The notes below the pieces were generated by a model, which was not told the DNA's origin, searched no databases, and worked only from the letters and a program-made list of their open reading frames with translations. A stretch of DNA of 64,000 nucleotides. It comes from Nitrospira sp. GTDB taxonomy: Bacteria; Nitrospirota; Nitrospiria; Nitrospirales; Nitrospiraceae. Position numbers and translations under genes: made by a program. The DNA is taken from contig JAVYIN010000002.1 of assembly GCA_035968315.1 (NCBI GenBank), forward strand, positions 248,001-312,000. The letters are read 5' to 3'. Positions 8,146-16,256 of the stretch are shown here, piece after piece (position 1 is the first letter of the stretch; each line of letters begins with the position of its first letter).

Positions 8146-8589
8146 TCAGCCCTCACTGCAGGTGGGATCGGCAGAGGCAGGGTCAAATGCCTCATCGCGC
8201 ACATCGAGAATCAGGTCGTAGGGGGCCAGGGGCGAGTAACTTGAGCGCAAGGCGATCCGGCGGCCCACCACATTGGCCTTCACATTCAGCTCGATCAGCC
8301 CGGCGAGATTCAACAAATCCGGTAACGAACCAGCTATGCCCTGATCCGTAATATCTGGTTGTTCCCAGGTGCCCACCTCCAGATTCGTGGCCGGCCCCAG
8401 ATGCATATATTCCGACAACCGATCATGCACCGGGTTTGACGCATAGTCCCGTATGAGCGATGCAAACGTCCTCAACCCCGCCACCGATCCGGCCACACGC
8501 CACTCCTTCGCCGCCTTGTCCTTGCCGCAGAAAAACCCCAATTCCCGCCACACGCGCCGGGCACGTTCCTTCGCCGTCTCACTCGCCAT
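8146..8589 (-). CDS. Hypothetical protein downstream of an HTH regulator
   Basis: 147 residues from ATG 8589 with GGAGG six to seven bases upstream; a GTG two codons earlier is possible. No signal peptide or membrane segment is present. The N-terminus is basic and helical (ASETAKERARRVWRELGFF); the C-terminal half is beta-rich and ends in an acidic Asp/Glu tail. I do not recognise the family. It lies 74 bp downstream of a small HTH protein on the same strand, so the two may form a module, possibly an accessory defence or toxin-antitoxin unit, but nothing in the sequence proves this. Confidence 0.65.
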   Translation of the reverse strand: MASETAKERARRVWRELGFFCGKDKAAKEWRVAGSVAGLRTFASLIRDYASNPVHDRLSEYMHLGPATNLEVGTWEQPDITDQGIAGSLPDLLNLAGLIELNVKANVVGRRIALRSSYSPLAPYDLILDVRDEAFDPASADPTCSEG

Positions 8590-8663
8590 CGCCACCCTCC
8601 GACCTCTCGCAGATGCAGAAACAATCCACCCGCCTCGAATATGTACTCACACGGCCACTGCGT

Positions 8664-9011
8664 CTATGCGGCATGCAGCAGGAACTCAACCTTCACCGCA
8701 TCATACGGGAACATCACCCGGCCATCCTCAACGCGGTCGAGCACCCCGGCATTCAAGAGCGCCGTGATATCGCTATGCACGGCCTTGACGTCGCGCTCGA
8801 CACGACGGGCCGCTTCACGAATAGACATGGGCCCGGCCCCACACATGGCCTTGAGCAATTCCCAACGCTTCGCCGTGAGCACCTTCCACAGCAGCTCCGG
8901 GGAAGCAAAACTAATGCGCGCGGATTTCTCCGCCTTGCCGGTTGCCCAGGCACGGGAAAACTCTGCCATGGATTCGCCGGGGGCACGAACATCAAGTGTC
9001 ACGGTTTTCAC
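8664..9011 (-). CDS. HVO_A0114-like winged-HTH protein
   Basis: 115 residues from GTG 9011, chosen because GAGGTGG lies four bases upstream; longer in-frame starts lack such a site. It has a winged-helix shape: FASPELLWKVLTAKRWELLKAM, then SIREAARRVERDVKAVHSDITALLNAGVLDR, then a wing (RVMFPYD). This matches the small HVO_A0114 class of DNA-binding proteins often found as the antitoxin of TumE-type (DUF6516) toxins. No TumE gene is found upstream; the only neighbour is the unknown 147-residue protein downstream. Confidence 0.78.
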   Translation of the reverse strand: MKTVTLDVRAPGESMAEFSRAWATGKAEKSARISFASPELLWKVLTAKRWELLKAMCGAGPMSIREAARRVERDVKAVHSDITALLNAGVLDRVEDGRVMFPYDAVKVEFLLHAA

Positions 9012-9155
9012 AATTCCACCTCGTTTGAAACATATACCAGCATGCGCACACTGTTGCCAACGATGACAACACCACGGCCCATCCATCCAGCACGCAAGGG
9101 AACAACGGGGACTGCCCCTTATAACGCCCGAATGATCATCCAAAGCGAGAGAAAC

Positions 9156-9164
9156 GGGGGGGGG
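9156..9164. repeat. Nine-base poly-G tract
   Basis: A run of nine G in the 189-bp gap between the DUF385 gene and the HTH gene, about 145 bp before the latter's GTG. Such tracts can slip in replication; no phase-variation evidence is available. Confidence 0.6.
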
Positions 9165-9200
9165 CAGAGATGACGTAGTGGAGGGCCTCTTTAATCTTCG

Positions 9201-9695
9201 CTATTCGTCGATACGGAATACCGGGTAGTCCTCTGCGATGGCTTCAAAGTCGGCAACCGACGCCTGGGGTGAGACTGGGAGGTGCTCGCGGCCACTCGTC
9301 GCCACCTGGCACCAGGCTTTGAGGATCGGGGCGCGCCCCTCAGCCGGGATCTCCGCCAACCTTACCGGATGAGACCGCCCGCGCTTGATACAGGCCTGTC
9401 CGCCAGCCGCACGCACATTCTGCACCCACTCCGACCCATTCCCAAGCATCGACACGAGATAACGCCGGCCTTGATAGCTGGCGCCAACGAGGATGGTGTC
9501 GTGGAGGTCGCCAGTGGTTCGGTCCTTCACCTGCAACGTCAGCAGGATTCGCGGGGTCAGCCCAAGTCCCGACACCCAGGCAAACAGCCTGGTCCACCAT
9601 CTCCCGAATCGGGTTGGGCGCCAATCCCGGTAGAAGAAGCGCAGGTACCCTCGTTCGGCCGGATCTTTGTGCGGCGGCAGTAATTGATTGCCCAC
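9201..9695 (-). CDS. Nitroreductase / deazaflavin-dependent oxidoreductase family (DUF385-type)
   Basis: 164 residues from GTG 9695. The central block has the split-beta-barrel signature of the family: ILVGASYQGRRYLVSMLGNGSEWVQNVRAAGG, then a basic strand, and late on 'RAPILKAWCQVATSGREHLPV'. Relatives bind F420 or flavins and reduce quinones or nitro compounds. Whether this organism makes F420 cannot be seen here, so the cofactor is left open. Single gene with no obvious operon partner. Confidence 0.8.
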   Translation of the reverse strand: MGNQLLPPHKDPAERGYLRFFYRDWRPTRFGRWWTRLFAWVSGLGLTPRILLTLQVKDRTTGDLHDTILVGASYQGRRYLVSMLGNGSEWVQNVRAAGGQACIKRGRSHPVRLAEIPAEGRAPILKAWCQVATSGREHLPVSPQASVADFEAIAEDYPVFRIDE

Positions 9696-9858
9696 CCTAC
9701 ACCTGTGCTCATAAGGCCCAACACTAGTTAGGCCGAAAGGGATTGAAGGAATCAGGCCTTTTCTATTTTTCTCATGAGGCGATCAAGAAAACATTCCCAC
9801 TCCATTTTCTTCTCCGCCACGACGGAAATGGAGAATGTCCCCGTTAATTTCCCCCGTC

Positions 9859-10656
9859 TTATCGACCAAGTTCAGGAGCGGGCCGTTTGTGAGGCGACAC
9901 ATGAAGAGCGGTGTTGGTCATCGCCGTTTCAATAAGGTGCATGAGATTCTTAACGTCGGCAACCATTCGTTCTTGGGGTGAAGTCCCATGGTTTGTCGCA
10001 TCGTAAATTGACTTTATGGAGTGACGGAGAGAACGAAATACTGGTCGGCGCCCGTTATGAAGTTGTTGCCAGAGAACCTCGTGAAGCTGGCACAGAAATG
10101 TTGTGAGGCGCCATAGCTCACCCACTGTTCCACGAGCAAAAAGTGCTTTTACGTCAGCGTGATCTTCTATCTCTCGATGAGCCAGATATTTGTGTCGGAC
10201 AGGCTTAATCGCCCGCTCATACACGAGGCGGTATTTCTCGACCATACCTCGAAGACGGTTGACGTCTTTTATCGTTGGATAGTAGGCCCGGTCCAAGTAT
10301 TCAAGAAGCCATGGAGGATTGGTTTCTCTTCCGTCTCGTTTTCTAAAAGCAAGCGCGCCCCGTTGAAACAGACCGAGGTCTTTCTCCATCGCATCAAGCA
10401 ATGCGGTGACGTTGTACTTTGAATTTGTGTCGAATACTCGTCCCAGCGCAATGTAGGCGGCAGATTGAAATGCCGCACTGCACGAAAGCCAGAATGTGGG
10501 GGTGTTGTTAAGTCTGCTCAGCAGTTTCCTTGACCTTGACGCAGCATGTTGGATGGCCGACTCAGCATAGAGGTACTGCGAAGCAATGATCGCCTCCCTT
10601 CTAAAGTTTTCAAGTTGAACCTCGAAACTGCGGTGACGAGTCATTGAAATGACCAA
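9859..10656 (-). CDS. HEPN-domain protein, AbiU2-like
   Basis: 265 residues, mostly helical, with a basic R154-HKYLA-H160 motif. This fits the R-x(4-6)-H RNase signature of HEPN domains and is followed by HRE, as in AbiU2-type proteins. AbiU2 homologues belong to abortive-infection or toxin families that cleave RNA; that activity is inferred. The gene is visibly lower in G+C than its neighbours, suggesting acquisition by transfer. No partner antitoxin is adjacent; a lipoprotein gene lies 118 bp upstream on the same strand. Confidence 0.72.
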   Translation of the reverse strand: MVISMTRHRSFEVQLENFRREAIIASQYLYAESAIQHAASRSRKLLSRLNNTPTFWLSCSAAFQSAAYIALGRVFDTNSKYNVTALLDAMEKDLGLFQRGALAFRKRDGRETNPPWLLEYLDRAYYPTIKDVNRLRGMVEKYRLVYERAIKPVRHKYLAHREIEDHADVKALFARGTVGELWRLTTFLCQLHEVLWQQLHNGRRPVFRSLRHSIKSIYDATNHGTSPQERMVADVKNLMHLIETAMTNTALHVSPHKRPAPELGR

Positions 10657-10774
10657 CTAACTGACCAGTCTGCGCCGATTTTGGCGAATGTCCGGGGAAG
10701 GCATGCTGGGGCAGTTCTTGATTTCGCACTTATCTATCATGCACTGACACCCTTACCGCCCTCATCGCAAGTTA

Positions 10775-11491
10775 CTATTTCGCATACTGCCTCGCAATCC
10801 CCGCCCACGTCTTTTCTAACTGGGGGATGAGCAACTTGAACGCTTCCTGCTCGGCTTCTATGCGCTTCAGATCGACAGTGCTCGAGGAGCCCCACGCATT
10901 AGTCAGCCCCGTGGATTTGGCTGTGGCTTCCGATAACCCGTAAACAAACCCCGTGCGGACATCGGTAAAAAGCGCAGATGCCGTTGACGTAATGTGAGCG
11001 TCACGATCCGGCACCATTCCAAGAGAGAGCAAGGACAATGGAGCATGAACACGACCCTGGACTCTAAATGATGTGTCGATCGTGTATATCAACAGGATAT
11101 CCGCTTGAACCTTGGCGGCAGAAACTCTTAGGTCATCGATAGAATCCATATTGGGCGGAAGCAACAACCGATTAATGGGGGCCACACCTGCCACAGACGG
11201 CCACTTCGACATACCCTCCACTTGCCCGTCGCTCAGCAGCTCCTGCGTTGTCACAACGCTAAATCGGCCATAGCTATAACTCTCCGAGGTGTAGGACTTG
11301 TATTGGGGTGCCTGAACCCGCGCAATCGCAATGCGCGCGGGAAAATTCGGCGAGGGTTTGCGTGAAGCGGCTTCGGCAATATCAGATCGATTGATCGCTG
11401 CCAGGTTGACTGGTCCGCCGGGGGTGACATAGCTGGCACAACCAGAACAGAAGATTACGAGGCCACACAACAGGGCTTCCAATGACTTCAT
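10775..11491 (-). CDS. Conserved lipoprotein of unknown function
   Basis: 238 residues with a short signal peptide ending in CSGC (Cys at about residue 18). The -3 position is Cys rather than Leu, so the lipobox is imperfect. The mature part is a mixed alpha/beta domain with 'ARIAIARVQAPQY', a strand-rich centre and 'ADILLIYTIDTSFR'. It resembles envelope lipoproteins that bind nucleotides or stress cues, but no named family fits. Base composition is lower in G+C than the respiratory genes, similar to the adjacent HEPN gene, so both may belong to one transferred segment. Confidence 0.72.
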   Translation of the reverse strand: MKSLEALLCGLVIFCSGCASYVTPGGPVNLAAINRSDIAEAASRKPSPNFPARIAIARVQAPQYKSYTSESYSYGRFSVVTTQELLSDGQVEGMSKWPSVAGVAPINRLLLPPNMDSIDDLRVSAAKVQADILLIYTIDTSFRVQGRVHAPLSLLSLGMVPDRDAHITSTASALFTDVRTGFVYGLSEATAKSTGLTNAWGSSSTVDLKRIEAEQEAFKLLIPQLEKTWAGIARQYAK

Positions 11492-11803
11492 CCAAGCCTC
11501 CCTAAGCCTTTAGTTATTTAATGCCTTCCCTTAACCCAGCAAGAATTGGGAACCTAGCAACACCACTGGCAACCCAGTCTACGTCAAAGTCCATTAGGTA
11601 TCCAACACCCCGCGATAGAGCCGAATCCTCAAACTGATTATTCTAAAGACCTTAGCCTATAAATAGTTCCCTCTGAACCTTCTTTCCCAGGGAGCTGCTT
11701 GACTGTCCTTCACTGCGCCGCATTGAGCGACCATTGTTTCATCGTGGGGGCTCAGCGAGCAAGAAGGATGGCCTGGCGGCTCCCCTCCCCCCTCTTGCGG
11801 GTC

Positions 11804-11841
11804 CATCCCCGCATCCCATGATGGGCCTAGCATCCCCGCAT
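11804..11841. repeat. Direct repeats CATCCCCGCAT flanking CCCATGATGGG
   Basis: CATCCCCGCAT occurs at 11804-11814 and again at 11831-11841. Between them lies the inverted repeat CCCAT-G-ATGGG (11815-11825). The cluster lies about 80-115 bp upstream of the possible -24 element, the usual position of an activator-binding site for sigma-54 promoters. Confidence 0.45.
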
Positions 11842-11918
11842 CGTTTCATCAGACACGCCATTCTCTGAACTCCTGAATTTCATTCATATCTTTCCCAATT
11901 CCTTCGCCCCTTCCCATC

Positions 11919-11932
11919 GGCACTCCGGTTGC
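11919..11932 (+). promoter_or_regulatory. Possible sigma-54 (-24/-12) promoter
   Basis: GGCAC-N5-TTGCT, with GG at 11919-11920 and GC at 11931-11932, gives the required 12-bp periodicity. It matches the GGCAC/TTGCW core but has C instead of T before GGCAC. Transcription would begin near 11944, about 120 bases before the OmpA ATG. Confidence 0.4.
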
Positions 11933-12019
11933 TCAAGCACAGAATCGTCGGCACGCGGCGCAGCAGGCCGGAAAGGAGGTGATGACGGGCTCGGGCCGAA
12001 TGAATCATGCGCCATTACG

Positions 12020-12046
12020 TTTCACCTTTTACTTTTCACGTTTCAC
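12020..12046. repeat. Heptad array TTTCAC-N, four units
   Basis: TTTCAC, TTTTAC, TTTCAC, TTTCAC begin at 12020, 12027, 12034 and 12041, an exact 7-bp period. The array ends about 20 bp before the OmpA ATG. The same unit recurs before the histidine kinase at 56051. Confidence 0.75.
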
Positions 12047-12066
12047 GAATGAAGGAGGAAGCCATC

Positions 12067-12870
12067 ATGCAAAAAGGTCCATCCCAGGTTTCGTCAGGCA
12101 ACATCACCCCCACCGTTATGGGACCCCAGAAAGAGACGAAGGACATCGTCATCCTCGCCAGTCTGGTGATCGCCCTTGCCGGGTTGTCCGCCCTCGCCTG
12201 GATCTATACGGGGGTGAACGAACCGACGACCATCAAAACGCCCTCTGAGAAGGTCGAACCGGCCACAGTATCGGAGCTCCTCAAGAAGGCCAGCCCCTTG
12301 ACCCAGGCCGAAGCCTCGACCACCTCCTCCCTGCCAGTCACAGCCCCGGCGGCTCCCTCGCCGGACATTATCCATTCCGACATCTACTTCGAAGTGGGGC
12401 GCAAAGGCCTCACGGACGAGGCCAAGGCCCAGCTCTCGGCACAGGGCGAGCTGCTGAAGCAGCAGCAGGACTATGCCGTGCTGATCCAGGGCTATACCGA
12501 CCAGCAGGGCTCGGAACGCTACAACAAGAAGCTGGGGTTGAAGCGGGCTGAGACGGTGAAGGCCGAACTGCTCAAGGCCGGAGTAGCCGAGCACCAGATG
12601 AAGGTGGTGAGCCTCGGAGAAGAGGGCGTGCTTTGCGTGGACAACAGCGATCTCTGCAAACACCTGAATCGGCGGGTGCATCTGGAAATCCGCAAGATCG
12701 GCCAGGAACATCTGGTGATCCCGGCGGTTGCCGCCACAACGGCGATCGATCCGGCTGAACAGTCCGTCGAGCAGCAGGCCTCGGGCCAGGCCGACGGCTC
12801 GACCGGCAACATGCCTCCCTCCTCGTCCGATCCGGCCATCACCACGTTTGACCCGGCGTCGGGCAGCTAA
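12067..12870 (+). CDS. OmpA-family protein of the sortase system (PdsO-like)
   Basis: 267 residues from ATG 12067, preceded by GAAGGAGGA; an in-frame ATG at 12007 is inside the heptad array and is rejected. One membrane anchor (about 29-48) follows a short cytoplasmic tail; there is no cleavable signal. The OmpA/MotB peptidoglycan-binding domain spans about 105-220 (SDIYFEVG, then IQGYTDQQGSERYN and LGLKRAETVKAEL). A disordered Ser/Ala/Asp tail follows. Proteobacterial class GN sortase clusters usually contain an OmpA-family gene (PdsO); the place next to a VIT/vWA target and sortase supports the same role, probably anchoring the system to the wall. Confidence 0.85.
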   Translation: MQKGPSQVSSGNITPTVMGPQKETKDIVILASLVIALAGLSALAWIYTGVNEPTTIKTPSEKVEPATVSELLKKASPLTQAEASTTSSLPVTAPAAPSPDIIHSDIYFEVGRKGLTDEAKAQLSAQGELLKQQQDYAVLIQGYTDQQGSERYNKKLGLKRAETVKAELLKAGVAEHQMKVVSLGEEGVLCVDNSDLCKHLNRRVHLEIRKIGQEHLVIPAVAATTAIDPAEQSVEQQASGQADGSTGNMPPSSSDPAITTFDPASGS

Positions 12871-12890
12871 CGACATGGCCGGGGACAGAT

Positions 12891-12918
12891 TCTGCGCGGG
12901 GCGCATGCCCCGCGCAGA
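12891..12918. other. Strong intercistronic hairpin (12-bp perfect stem)
   Basis: TCTGCGCGGGGC (12891-12902), loop GCAT, then its exact complement (12907-12918). There is no T-run after it on either strand, so it is not a simple terminator. It may protect or attenuate mRNA between the OmpA and VIT/vWA genes. Confidence 0.7.
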
Positions 12919-12959
12919 CTGCCTCCATCCACCCCCTTACTGAATCAGACGAGGATGCT

Positions 12960-15044
12960 ATGACCAAACACCTGTTTCTCCGCACCACGCTCGCCCTGTT
13001 CCTCTCGGTGGGTACCGGCACCCTGTTGCTTCTTCCGGCATTCGGCAATGAACCGGAGCAGACCGGCCACACCATCTCGGTGAATGATGTGAAGGGCGGC
13101 AGACTGCTCTTCAAGACGGCTCAACCGGGCCGCTTCCTTCCCGCGCCCACCCTCACCACCGATGTCCGCCTCTCCGTGACCGGACTCATCGCCCGCGCCA
13201 CGGTCACGCAGGAGTTTCTGAACCCCAGCCTGGAGGCAGACGTCTGGGCCGAGGGCGTCTATGTGTTCCCGCTTCCTGAGACCGCCGCCGTCGATCATCT
13301 CCGCATGAAGATCGGGGAACGGATCATCGAAGGCCAGATCAAGGAAAAGTCTGACGCGAAGAAGGTCTACGAACAGGCCAAGCAGGCAGGGAAGCGGGCC
13401 AGCCTCGTCGAGCAGGAACGCCCGAACATCTTTACCACCTCCGTTGCGAACATCGGCCCCGGCGAGCGCATCTCGGTCGAGATCGAATATCAGGAGACCA
13501 TCCGCTACGACCAGGGCGCCTTCTCGCTCCGGTTCCCCATGGTCGTAGGCCCGCGCTACATCCCCGGCACACCGGTGGTGCTGGAGGATCAGACCCCAGG
13601 CCTCGGCTGGTCGCTGGATACAGACCGCGTGCCGGACGCGTCACGAATTACTCCGCCGGTGCAGCATCCTGCCTCTGGCTCGATCAATCCGGTGAGCCTC
13701 ACCATCGACCTCGCGCCGGGCTTTCCTCTCGGCCCTATCGAGTCGCCCTCGCACGCAATTCTCACGATCGCCGAGCCGGATGGCCGACGACATATCACGC
13801 TCCGCGCAGACACCGTCCCGGCTGATCGGGATTTCGTGCTGACCTGGAAACCGGCTCCCGGACAAGCGCCCACCCTCTCCGTCTTTCGTGAACAACGGGG
13901 CGACAACCACTATGCCTTCCTGATGGCCATGCCGCCGGTTGGACATAATCAACCGGCCTCTTCCGTCCCGCGCGAGACCATCTTTGTGATCGACACCTCC
14001 GGTTCTATGTCCGGCACCTCGATCGAACAGGCCAAGGCGGCGCTCCTCCTCGCCTTGCATCGCCTCACGGCGCAGGACCGCTTCAACGTAATCCAGTTCA
14101 ACAGCGTCACTCACGTGCTGTTTTCCCAGGCCCAGCCGGTCACTCCGCAGACGCTCCGCAAGGCCGTGCACTATGTCGAACATCTGACCGCCAACGGCGG
14201 CACGGAAATTCTGCCCGCCCTGAAGATGGCCTTGAAAGGCAGCGCACCGGCCTCTCATCTGCGCCAGGTGGTCTTTCTGACGGATGGGCAGGTCGGCAAT
14301 GAAGACGAGCTGTTCGAGATCATCCGCACACAGCTCGGCCCCAGCCGCCTCTTCACCATCGGCATCGGCTCGGCGCCGAACAGCCACTTCATGCGGAAGG
14401 CGGCGGAGTTCGGGCGCGGGACCTTCACCCATATCGGCAGCACCAACGAAGTGCAGGCCCAGATGGATGCCATCTTCCGCAAGCTGGAACGGCCGGCGCT
14501 GACCGATCTGCACATTGAGGGATTGGACGGACAGGTCGAGATGTTTCCCCCGCGCATTCCGGATCTCTACGAGGGCGAGCCGGTCGTCGTCGTGTTGAAA
14601 GGTACCTCTCTCCCTGAGACGGTCACCATTCGCGGCATGATCGGGTCCGCTCCCTGGACAACGTCGATCCCACTCAAGGATCACGAAGCTCGTGAGGGCC
14701 TCTCCGTCTACTGGGCGAGACAGAAGATCGCCGCACTGATGGATCAGCAACGCTACGGCCAGGATGAGACCGCGACGAGGCAGGCCGTCCTCAATGTGGC
14801 ATTGGCCCACCACCTCGTCAGCCCATACACCAGCCTCGTCGCGGTTGATGTCACGCCGGTTCGGCCAGCGAACCAGCCGCTGCATCCCCACGCGATGAAG
14901 ACGAATCTGCCCGATGGCCAGCACGCTCAAGCCATCTTCGGCCTGCCTCAGACGGCCACGAGCGGGCCGATCCAGATTGCTCTGGGACTTGCCGCACTGC
15001 TGGCGGCTTGGATGGCCTATGCCCTGCGGGTACGAGTCGCATGA
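12960..15044 (+). CDS. VIT/vWA-domain sortase target protein with LPQTA sorting signal
   Basis: 694 residues. A signal peptide (about 8-28) is followed by a VIT domain (about 40-170, with EGVYVFPLPETAAVDHLRM and KKVYEQAKQAG). A vWA domain follows with a complete MIDAS start D345-TSGSMSG. The C-terminus is a classic sortase signal: L662-P-Q-T-A, a hydrophobic helix, and the basic tail RVRVA. This matches the 'marine proteobacterial sortase target protein' type, usually encoded beside a class GN sortase. The protein is likely cleaved after Thr and transferred to an envelope acceptor, with the vWA domain binding ligands by metal. Its stop overlaps the sortase ATG. Confidence 0.92.
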   Translation: MTKHLFLRTTLALFLSVGTGTLLLLPAFGNEPEQTGHTISVNDVKGGRLLFKTAQPGRFLPAPTLTTDVRLSVTGLIARATVTQEFLNPSLEADVWAEGVYVFPLPETAAVDHLRMKIGERIIEGQIKEKSDAKKVYEQAKQAGKRASLVEQERPNIFTTSVANIGPGERISVEIEYQETIRYDQGAFSLRFPMVVGPRYIPGTPVVLEDQTPGLGWSLDTDRVPDASRITPPVQHPASGSINPVSLTIDLAPGFPLGPIESPSHAILTIAEPDGRRHITLRADTVPADRDFVLTWKPAPGQAPTLSVFREQRGDNHYAFLMAMPPVGHNQPASSVPRETIFVIDTSGSMSGTSIEQAKAALLLALHRLTAQDRFNVIQFNSVTHVLFSQAQPVTPQTLRKAVHYVEHLTANGGTEILPALKMALKGSAPASHLRQVVFLTDGQVGNEDELFEIIRTQLGPSRLFTIGIGSAPNSHFMRKAAEFGRGTFTHIGSTNEVQAQMDAIFRKLERPALTDLHIEGLDGQVEMFPPRIPDLYEGEPVVVVLKGTSLPETVTIRGMIGSAPWTTSIPLKDHEAREGLSVYWARQKIAALMDQQRYGQDETATRQAVLNVALAHHLVSPYTSLVAVDVTPVRPANQPLHPHAMKTNLPDGQHAQAIFGLPQTATSGPIQIALGLAALLAAWMAYALRVRVA

Positions 15045-15649
15045 ACCCGATCTTGTCTACACCCCGCATGCTGACTGTGCTGACGGTGTGCCTCCTCGCC
15101 ATCGGCTTGTGGCAGCTCGGGGAAGGATCGTGGATCTATGCGAAGGCCAGGCTCGCGCAGCATTTGCTGCAGCGGGCCTGGACCCGCACGCTGGCGGGCG
15201 AGAAACAGGCACAGCCCTGGCCCTGGGCCGACACCTGGCCGGTGGCGAGGCTCACCGTTCCGACTCTCGGCATCGACATGATCGTGCTGAACGGAGCCTA
15301 TGGCCGCACGCTGGCCTTCGGCCCAGGCTATGCCGAATCGAGCGCGCAACCGGGAACACCCGGTACGACGATCCTGACCGGCCATCGGGATACGCATTTC
15401 AGTTTCCTGAAAGATCTGCAGCCCGGAGACCGGCTCACGCTGCAATCCGCCGATGGCGGGCACCGGAGCTATCGTGTGCGCAACCGGCGCATCGCTCATG
15501 TGACGCGGGATGGCATTCCCTTACGACACGGGGGACACCATTTGGCCCTGGTGACCTGCTATCCATTCGACAGCCTGATACCGGGCACGCCATGGCGGTA
15601 TGTGGTGATCGCCGAAGATGAGGGGAATCAGGAGGAGCAGGACGGCTGA
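15041..15649 (+). CDS. Class GN sortase (cysteine transpeptidase)
   Basis: 202 residues from ATG 15041, which overlaps the target gene stop (ATGA). An N-terminal membrane anchor (about 9-26) is followed by the sortase beta-barrel. The catalytic triad is visible: His115 in LTGHRDTHF, Cys173 in LVTCYPFD and Arg186 in GTPWRYVV. Class GN enzymes occur in Gram-negative bacteria with a single dedicated substrate, here the LPQTA protein immediately upstream. No partner kinase or response regulator (PdsS/PdsR) is in the window. Confidence 0.93.
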   Translation: MNPILSTPRMLTVLTVCLLAIGLWQLGEGSWIYAKARLAQHLLQRAWTRTLAGEKQAQPWPWADTWPVARLTVPTLGIDMIVLNGAYGRTLAFGPGYAESSAQPGTPGTTILTGHRDTHFSFLKDLQPGDRLTLQSADGGHRSYRVRNRRIAHVTRDGIPLRHGGHHLALVTCYPFDSLIPGTPWRYVVIAEDEGNQEEQDG

Positions 15650-15667
15650 ACACGGCGGCAGGCCCCG

Positions 15668-16159
15668 CTACTTGCGGGTTTTCTTCGCTTCTTTCCACTT
15701 CCAGGGTGGAACGGGATTGGGGTCGGCCCAGAGGCCTTTGTGTTCGGCTTGCACCAGCGCTTGGACCTCGCCCAGGCTGCGGTCCTTCGAATCGAATGAA
15801 CGCCACCAGGCCAGGCCTTCCTTCAGCAGCTCATGGCCAAGATTGCGCCCGTTGGGCAAGATGATCTCAGCGGTGGTGCGGCCCTGTGCGCCGCGCCGCA
15901 GGTTCCGCACAATCACTTCACGGCCTCCGACATAGGCCTGCGTCGCATGCTTCGCCCGCACCCCCTGCGGCTGCTTGAGCTCCGGGCAATCGATATCTTG
16001 CAGATAGATCGTGTCTCTCTTGCCGTCGTGGTAGATCAGCAACCGATCGCCTTCATGTACGGCCACCACCCGGGCGGGAAAGTCCGCGCGCGCCTCCATC
16101 GGACGCAACGCCAGGACGACCAACGCACACACGGCCATCGTGAAGAGTTTCCATATCAT
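15668..16159 (-). CDS. Exported thermonuclease-like (SNase) protein
   Basis: 163 residues with a signal peptide (about 5-25). The SNase/OB fold is indicated by VVAVHEGDRLLIYHDGK, LQDIDCPELKQP (usual I-D-A/C-PE-xxQP), GREVIVR and GRTTAEIILPNGRNLGHELLKEGLAWW. In classical nucleases the first loop reads DGDT; here it is EGDR, so calcium-dependent catalysis may be altered. The 3' end is 18 bp from the convergent sortase gene. A TTGGCC/TAGCAT promoter places the transcription start at the ATG. Confidence 0.85.
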   Translation of the reverse strand: MIWKLFTMAVCALVVLALRPMEARADFPARVVAVHEGDRLLIYHDGKRDTIYLQDIDCPELKQPQGVRAKHATQAYVGGREVIVRNLRRGAQGRTTAEIILPNGRNLGHELLKEGLAWWRSFDSKDRSLGEVQALVQAEHKGLWADPNPVPPWKWKEAKKTRK

Positions 16160-16165
16160 GCCTCT

Positions 16166-16194
16166 ATGCTAGCCCGAGAGGGCCGCCAGGCCAA
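16166..16194 (-). promoter_or_regulatory. Promoter of the SNase gene, leaderless
   Basis: TTGGCC (16189-16194) and TAGCAT (16166-16171) are 17 bp apart. The -10 lies seven bases before the ATG at 16159. Confidence 0.5.
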
Positions 16195-16256
16195 GCGAAT
16201 CTCGCCATTTGCGCGGGCTGAATTCCGGGCTCCACGTGCCCGCCTTTCGGCAGCCG

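Larger units (their letters stand above)
11492..12066. other. 575-bp intergenic control region before the sortase operon
   Basis: No plausible coding frame was found. It holds, in order: the divergent upstream region of the lipoprotein gene, an A/T-rich stretch (11630-11680), a paired direct repeat around a small inverted repeat (11804-11841), a possible sigma-54 promoter (11919-11932), and a heptad repeat array (12020-12046). A strong GAAGGAGGA ribosome site just before the OmpA ATG completes it. Confidence 0.6.

Noticed and set aside
9012-9143. Possible remnant of a TumE toxin upstream of the HVO_A0114-like gene
   Set aside because: No frame shows TumE motifs; the region seems non-coding.
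9720-9780. AGGCC...GGCCT stem followed by T-rich sequence on the plus strand
   Set aside because: No plus-strand gene ends here, and the stem is only 5 bp with a long loop.
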